Source: Cenococcum geophilum 1.58
Lineage: Eukaryota; Ascomycota; Dothideomycetes; Gloniales; Gloniaceae
DNA length: 64,000 nucleotides
Direction: 5' to 3'
NCBI GenBank assembly: GCA_001692895.1
Contig: KV748250.1
Location: 249,475-313,474, forward strand
Both the position numbers and the translations under genes were made by a program. Within the stretch, counting starts at the first letter, position 1. Every line of letters begins with the position of its first letter. This document shows positions 56,966 to 64,000 of this stretch, piece by piece. The notes under the pieces are model-generated. The model saw only the letters and a program-made list of their open reading frames with translations. It did not search any database and was not told the DNA's origin.

Positions 56966-59900
56966 TTATCTAAAGCTTATTACTACTCTCTTTTCCTAAA
57001 AAGGAACTTAAATATATATACGGACTATAAATAGGATAGGAATATAGGATAGGACCCTAAGGATATTACTAGGACTATAAGAATAGGATAGAACTAAAAG
57101 GATATATATAAAATAACTAAAAGGACTTAAAAGATACGCATAGACTAGAGCCCCTAAAGAAATTACCCGGAATTACCTAATACCCCTACTACTATACTAT
57201 AAAATATAGTAGTAGGTAAAGTAGCTGTAGGACCTATAAACACCTTAAACGAAGAAATAATTAATATTTTAACCCCCTAGGCGGAGCTTATAGTAGCTAA
57301 CGCCGAAATTAAATAACTTTAAAAGCTGCTTAAAACTAGAGATACCCCTATACCTAATAAGGAGTTATTAGATATCTAGAGACTTACTATAGTCCTTAAG
57401 GCCCTAGCCTAATATATAGTATTAGTATCGCCGTAGTCCGCGAAGGTTACGGACCCCCTATTGCTTATAGACGGAACTAACCCTATATTTAATAATTAGA
57501 AGCTTTAACTATAAAATAAGCTTAAAGTTAATATAGACTACTTCCCTACTACCCGAGCTAAAATGGCCTATATCTTTAGCCGTACTAATAGGGATATATA
57601 GATATATTTATAACCGCGATATACCTAGGACTTAGCAGACCCCTTTCTCTCTAGGAAAGAGATAATTAACTACCTATCTTCTATCTATAAGGAACCCTTT
57701 AAGATATAGAACGCTAGCCTTAATTAGAAAGCCCTTAATATAAAAATAATAGAGACCTTTATAGTCTTCTAGACCCACTTTCTATACCTAGCCGGATAGG
57801 CTTAAATCCCCTAGGAAGATCTAATGCTAGACCTCTTTAATAAGCTTACCCTAGACCTATAGCGCGCCGTACTACTAGTTTATACTACTATATAAACGTT
57901 AAAGGAACTTATAGACTAGTGCCTAGCTATTAACTAGGGCCTCTATTAAATTAAGGTATAAGCTAAGTAGTATAAAGCTAGAAGCTCTTTAAACTAGACT
58001 ATAAGCACTATAAAAACGGCCTATAGTGCCCTAGTACGGTTAGCAGCTCCTACAGCACCGGCTATACAGTATGCCGTTAACTTAGTAGCTAGCCGTGTAG
58101 CTAGTCCTACCGCGGGTCTGGCGTATACTCAACCTACCTATAGCGGCCCCCTTAGATAGGCCCTTAGTAATTAAGGAGCTTACTTTTTATACGGCTAGAA
58201 AGACTACTTTATAAAGGACTACCTAATAGTAGTAAAGATAAATAAGGTCCTATTAATTTAGGATAATAGTATAGAGTTAGAAAAAGAGGAACCCTAGAGG
58301 AAGACTCCTCTTTAGGGTTAAAAGGGATTAATATATTATATATTAATCTAGGTTAGCTAGTTAGTAGAAGAAGCTACACTATCCCTTATACTTTATTTTA
58401 TAATAGATATTAAGTTTTAGCCTCTACTTTAGCTAATTTAGGAGTAAATACCTTTACCTTAATTAATACTAAGTGTGCTATAAAACTGGCTAACTTTCTA
58501 AATATACCCCTTAAAGAACTACCTAAACTAATTCCTATTTAAGAGTATAACGGACGGATAGGGCCACCTATTATAACTATCTTGCGGATCTACCTCCGCG
58601 TTAACGGATAAAGGTAGTATAATATCCCCTTTTTTATTATAGACCTAGGAAACTATAATATAATCTTAGAAAGGAAATAACTAGCCTATTTAGGCTTATA
58701 GCTTAATATATAGAACTAACGGCTTATCTAGCCTAAAACCCTACCCCTAACACCTTCTTTTATAAAGGAAATTAGTATTATAATAGAAAACCTTATATAA
58801 CTATAGGTAGACACCGCTTACTAAGCTAATACTATATGTAGGGACTAGGCCTTTAAGAAAGATATATAGCTTAATCTATAATAGGTCCGTATACTACGCC
58901 ACCCCTAGACTACTAATATTATACTACCGGTACTAGATACCTAGGAAGTTAGTAATAAGCTAGCTAGCTTAGGCCCTATATAGCTATAAAGAATAGTGAG
59001 AAGTACTAGATATTATACTAAACTAATAGACTGGAAAGATAACTTATAGAAAATAGAATGTAAGCTAAGGAAGATTATAAACCCTATACTGTAAAATACG
59101 GCCTAATAAAAGTCCGTAAGGAAACCTATAGACCTCCTACTAGTTAATATCTACTATATTAGTGTTGTAGGATTCTACTAAAACTTAGTCTAACCTAATA
59201 CCGTTGCCTTTACTACTAGCTTATATAAAATTAATTAAATAATCTAGGAAAAGGAGAATAAGCCTAGTAGATAGGAAAGTAAGCTTATAGATAAAGAGCT
59301 AGTAGAATAGAAACTGCCCTATTAGTACTGGGAATTTAAAGATATATTCTCTAAGGCAGTATCTAATATACTTCTACCTTACTAACTATACGACTATAAG
59401 ATTGATATTAAGCTAGGTAAGGAAGACACCCTTAGCTATAGCCCCCTTTGTTAATAGTCTATAGCTAAGTTATAGGCTATAAAGTAGTACCTTATTAATA
59501 ACCTAGATGAGGGCTTTATTAAACCTAGTTAAGCCCCTTTTAACTCGCCTATTCTCTTTACTAAAAAACTAAATAAAGGACTTCGTTTCTATATTAACTA
59601 CCGTAAATTTAATAATATAACCTATAAGGACTACTACCTACTACCCTTACTAGATAAGACTCTAGCCTAAATAAATAGAGCTAAGATCTTGATAAAGCTT
59701 AATATCTATTAGGCTTTTTACTAGATTAGAATAGACCCTAGATTAGAAGATCTTACTATATTTTATACCTATTACGGAATATATAAATATAAAGTACTCC
59801 CTTTTAGGCTAACTAATAGGCCCGCTATATATTAGCGATATAAAAATAATATATTATTTAACTACCTTAATAATTTCTGTATAGCCTACCTAGATAATAT

Positions 59901-62424
59901 TATAATCTACTTTAAGAATGAATTGGAATATAAAAAGCATATCCGTAAAATCCTATAACGGCTTTAGGAAGCTAGCCTTTAAGCTAATATTAAGAAGTTA
60001 GAGTTTAGTGTTAAGCGTATAAAGTACTTAGGGTTTATTATTAATATAGACGGAATTAAGGTAGACCTAGAAAAGACAGCTGTAATTAACTAGTGGGAAC
60101 CCCTACGGACCATAAAAGGGGTATAGTTATTCTTAGGGTTCTATACCTTTTACCGGCGCTTTATTAAGAACTATAGCAGAGTTACTTAATATCTTATCCG
60201 CCTTACTAGAAAGGACCAGCCCTTCTACTTTAATGCCGTATATAAGTAGGCCTTTAATAAGCTTAAAAGGCGGCTAGTCTCTACTCCCTTACTTGCCTAT
60301 TTTCACCTAGAACGGCCCTTAATACTAGAAACTAATACCTTAGATAGTATAATAGCTGGCGTTTACTCCTAAAGGCAGCTAGACGGAGAGTAGTACCCCA
60401 TTACTTATTATTTAAAGACTATAATAGATACTAAGCTAAACTACTATATCTATAATAAAGAAATGCTTGCGATTATCTCTAGCTTTCTATACTGGCGTAT
60501 ATAGCTAGAGAGGACCCCTAAACCCATTTAAGTAGTATTAGATTATAAGGCCTTAGAATACTTTATAATAATAAAGGCCCTTATAGCCTAGTAGGCGCGC
60601 TAAGCGGATATTCTATCTTAGTTTAACTTCCTAATTATATATAGGCTAGGTACTACTAACTATATAGATACTATTATAAGGCGTAAATAGGACCTAAATA
60701 ACTAGGCGGCTGCGAAGATCTTATTATAGACTTAGATACTACTATAACTAGAGCACCTTAACCCCTAGATATAGGCAGAACTAAATACGGACCCTTTAGA
60801 TGCTAAGATATGTCCTATTAACCCTATAGAACTTAACCTTATTAATAAACTACTATAAGTAAATTATACGGCCCCTTTATTATAAGTGTACCGTAAAAAG
60901 GCAAAGGACGCTATAAACCTATAGTCCCTTAAAAACGGACGTCTTAAGTACTACGAATGGCTAGTAGTAGTAGAGGAGCAGAACTTATAGACACGGCTTA
61001 TTACTAAAGTATATAGCTAGGTCTCTATAGCCTACCCTAGAAAAAATAAGACCTATAGAATTATTAATAACCGCTACTACTAGCCTAGAATAATTATAGA
61101 TATTAACCGCTATATATAAAACTATAACAACTACTATAGGTCTATAATTCTATAAGATAAGACCCTAGGGCTATTAAAGCCACTCCTAATACTAGAACGC
61201 CCCTAGTAGTATATCTCTATAGACTTTTATAAGTTACCTATAAACCGTAATAGATATAATATAGTTATAATCCTAGTTAACCGCTTTAGCAAGCGCCCGT
61301 TCTTAATCCCCTATTATAAGAATATTAATACTAAAAAGGCGGCCTAACTATAAATCTACTATATCTACTAAATCTACGGACTACGAGATACTATTATATC
61401 CGACTATAAACTATAGTTTATCTTAGCCTTCTGGAATAAGTTTACCTAGATCCTAGGTATTAGGCTAAAGCTCTTTACAGTATACTACCCCTAGATAGAC
61501 GGTTAGATAGAGATTATAAATTAATACCTAGACTAGAGACTCCGGCCCTTTATTAACTACTTTTAAAATAACTAGAGCGAACTACTACCTATAATAGACT
61601 ACGCCTAGGTAACTCTACCCTATAACTCTATAGGGTTTATACCTATTTAGCTAGAAATAGGATACTTACCCTATATAAGCTTTGACTAGAAGAGACTGGA
61701 AGGACTATAGACTATACGCGAAAAACTATCTTATAAGGAAGTATAGTAGTATACTAGACGCCTAGAAGAAGTATAGACGGTAGCCTATAAGAACCTAGAG
61801 AAGGCTTAGAAATTAATAGAATAGTAGGAAAATAAATATAGGTATAAGCCTAACTTTACTATAGGTAATAAGGTCTAGGTTATAATAAAGAACTAAAAAA
61901 TAGAACGGCCTAGCTATAAGCTAGACTATAAGATAGTAGGACTATATAAGATTCTTAATAAAGAAGGCAACTTATATAGGGTTAAACTCCCGGACTTAAT
62001 TAAAGTCTACTCTATTTTTTTTACTAGATAAGCTATAGAAAGCTATAAATAACCTACTACCTAGTTAAAAGAATAAGTCTCTACTACTAATCTAAGTTAA
62101 TAGCAATAATAAATAGGAAGTTAATAAAATACTAGCCTATAAGCTAGTACGAGGAACGCTAAAATACTATATCTAATAGAAAGGTTATAATCTAGACCTA
62201 ACCTAGTACCCTACCTAGAACTTTATAGGTTGCCCCTAAAAGCTTAAAAAATTCTATAACTAGTACCCTAATAAGCTAGAACCCTTAAAGTATCTAGATA
62301 AGTAGATAGAGTGCTAGTATAGTAAAGAGGATAAGCTACCTATTAAATATATAGATAAGAATACTCTATAGATATAATATAGATATATAAAGCCTAAGGG
62401 CAGGCTTTTTCGGAGGGGGGGTAA

Positions 62425-62646
62425 TATTATAGCGCTAGTAGAATATAGTAGAAACCAGGTAGAATACGGTAGATTGCTATAAGTTGCTATTATATAACTA
62501 GAGGATTATATATAACCTTAAGCGGTACTTCTATTCTTCCCCTTTCCTTTCTCTAGCTTTAGATTTATATTTATAGATAATCTAATTATATAGGCTTGTA
62601 TATCCTTCTTACCGTACTTATACCTTAATTAACTAAGTCGCTAATA
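62425..62646 (+). repeat. 3' LTR of the Ty3/gypsy element
   Basis: 222-bp partner of 56744-56965, preceded by the polypurine tract and followed by the TATAG duplication. Confidence 0.9.
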
Positions 62647-62657
62647 TATAGGGTAGA

Positions 62658-63073
62658 TATTACGGACGCTATAAGTATTATATTATAACTACTTAGAGAA
62701 GAGTTAAAAGCGGCCCGTTAAATAATAGATGTATAGTCTAGGATAAAACTAGTGGAGCCATATAACGAGGAATAGTAGCCGAGGTTATATAACAATAATT
62801 ATGGTAATTAGAGGGATTATAATAATCAAGGTGTAATTATTGGGATCACCGCATACCTTATGTATAAGGAGGATTTCTTAGGCGTACGGAAGTGTATTTA
62901 AAGGATTACAGTCCCTACCCGGATAGTTCTCTCCTTATAGTAAATCTTAGAATATAATTAGAGTTAATCTATTAGGCAACCACTCTACCAGTTATTATTA
63001 ATTATTTATCTATACCTATATACCTAGCCTATTAACAAGCCCACTATAGTATTTCCTATAAGGTTCCGTTATA
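62658..63073 (+). repeat. 5' LTR of the partial element
   Basis: Begins TATTACGGACGCTATAAG and ends CCGTTATA. About 416 bp against 426 bp for the relatively unmutated copy at 23359-23784; most differences are C-to-T/G-to-A type. Confidence 0.85.
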
Positions 63074-64000
63074 TATTTACTACTATAGTTACGGTAGAAG
63101 AAATAAGTTAATAATATGCCACCCAAAGCATCGGTTACTATGGCTTTAACGGCGGCTACAACCTCGTAAGGAGACATAAGCATAGGAAGCGATAATTCTC
63201 AAACGGTTATTATAGCGCAGTTTAGGTAGTATATTAAGGAAACTAATAACAACTAGGCGGCACTTATAGAATAGCTTAACGATATAAAGAAAGAAAAGCT
63301 AAAGATGCTAGTAATAGAAAGGTTTTTAGGAGAGAAATATAAGCTTAAAGGGTTCCTTACGCAGATAAAAATAAAGATCTTATATAAAGGAAGCAAGCTC
63401 AGTATAGTAAGTAATTAGGTAGCTTACGTAGAATTATTCCTAACGGGTAGGGCATTAAAGTAGTTTAAACCTTATCTTACGGAGGTATAGGCTAACAGAC
63501 TAGCAACTACTAACTTAGAAGCGCGGTATATGTTCTTAAGCTAAAAAGGATTTATGGATAAACTTACGCAGATATACGGAGACCCGGAATTAGTGGTAAT
63601 AGCTAAAGGAAAATTGTATCAGCTTATGTAGAAGGGATTAGTAATGGACTATATAACGTAGTTCTAAACACTAGCAGCACAGACTAAGTAGAACTAGGGG
63701 GCGTTAATAGCTTAGTATAGACGGGGATTAAAGACCAAGGTTTAAACAACTATAATACTAATAGATAATCCAGACAATATAATAGAATTAATTAAATAAG
63801 TAATTAAGGTTAATAATTAATTATACTAAAGTAAGAGGAGAACGCTAGTAGGACCAATATATATTAGAAAGATATAATAGGTATCTAAACTATAGTATGG
63901 CGTAGAGCTAATAGACCTTAGTAGAATGCGAGAGTTAAAAAAGAAAATAAGGGAACCTAGAGGGTAAGGATTAAGTAATTAAAGACTTAAGGAGTAAAGG
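62658..64000 (+). mobile_element. Second LTR retrotransposon, 5' LTR and gag, leaves the window
   Basis: The 5' LTR at 62658-63073 (416 bp) is the same family as the solo LTR at 23359-23784. A gag reading frame opens at ATG 63116 (MPPKASVTMALTAATTS) and runs to the window edge, with retrotransposon-gag features such as FLGEKYKLKGFLTQ, AYVELFLTGRAL and YITQFQTLAAQTKQN. The family type beyond gag cannot be seen. It is moderately RIP-mutated, with several breaks, and looks younger than the chromovirus next to it. Confidence 0.85.

Larger units (their letters stand above)
56744..62646 (+). mobile_element. Full-length Ty3/gypsy chromovirus fossil
   Basis: Two 222-bp LTRs (56744-56965, 62425-62646) and the 5-bp target duplication TATAG (56739-56743, 62647-62651). 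A G-rich polypurine tract (62412-62424) precedes the 3' LTR. Internal order on the plus strand: gag-like region (about 57.2-58.3 kb), protease (about 58.4-58.7 kb), reverse transcriptase (about 59.5-60.0 kb, with AYLD near 59884), RNase H (about 60.3-60.6 kb), integrase (about 61.0-61.8 kb) and chromodomain (about 62.1-62.3 kb). RT before integrase plus a chromodomain places it in the chromoviruses. Structurally complete but broken by dozens of RIP-type changes; old. The two LTRs differ at a number of sites. Confidence 0.92.

Overview
This is gene-poor, AT-rich DNA from a filamentous ascomycete (Pezizomycotina), probably subtelomeric. Nearly every old reading frame is peppered with TAA/TAG where the protein family has Gln or Trp codons, and TA has replaced CA/TG, while CG is kept. 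That is the signature of repeat-induced point mutation (RIP). I found no intact protein-coding gene, no tRNA, no rRNA and no CRISPR array. Most entries are relics recognised by reading through the RIP-type stops. The species cannot be named from the sequence.

Layout. 0-9 kb: an unrecognised minus-strand gene relic (31-861), a tyrosine-recombinase (DIRS/Ngaro/PAT-like) retroelement fossil with split direct repeats (2171-6915), and a long relic of an uncharacterised fungal protein (6917-8950). 8.95-10.6 kb: a satellite array with ~180-195 bp units, interrupted by a solo LTR. 10.67-13.65 kb: a lightly mutated, 5'-truncated LINE with a 12-bp target duplication.

13.9-54.2 kb is the core of the window: a very large imperfect inverted repeat with its centre near 35.5 kb. 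From outside to inside each arm holds two small unknown genes (here O1, O2) reading inward, an SNF2-type helicase gene reading outward, a repeat module, and a RecQ helicase gene of the fungal telomere-linked helicase (TLH) family reading outward. The right arm also carries a second TLH copy that has lost its helicase core, and both arms hold TLH tail fragments. Two things tie the arm genes together and are absent outside the arms. One is a dispersed palindrome built on TTAGGAAGGCTTCCTAA, in at least 22 copies. The other is a box close to CCTAAACTTCTAAATCC, lying in the same orientation upstream of SNF2, O1 and O2. The left arm has later insertions that the right arm lacks: a short LTR element at 14178-16772 and a nearly unmutated solo LTR at 23359-23784.

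54.2-64 kb: an unrecognised AT-rich segment, then stacked LTR retrotransposons: an inverted 3' fragment of a chromodomain Ty3/gypsy element, a full-length copy of the same family (56744-62646, 5-bp target duplication), and the 5' LTR plus gag of another element that leaves the window.

Inference: the 14-54 kb block looks like a decayed helicase-rich subtelomeric unit, or large mobile unit, present as two head-to-head copies. The TLH and SNF2 assignments are firm. The idea that O1, O2, SNF2, TLH, the palindromes and the shared box formed one co-mobilised system is a hypothesis.
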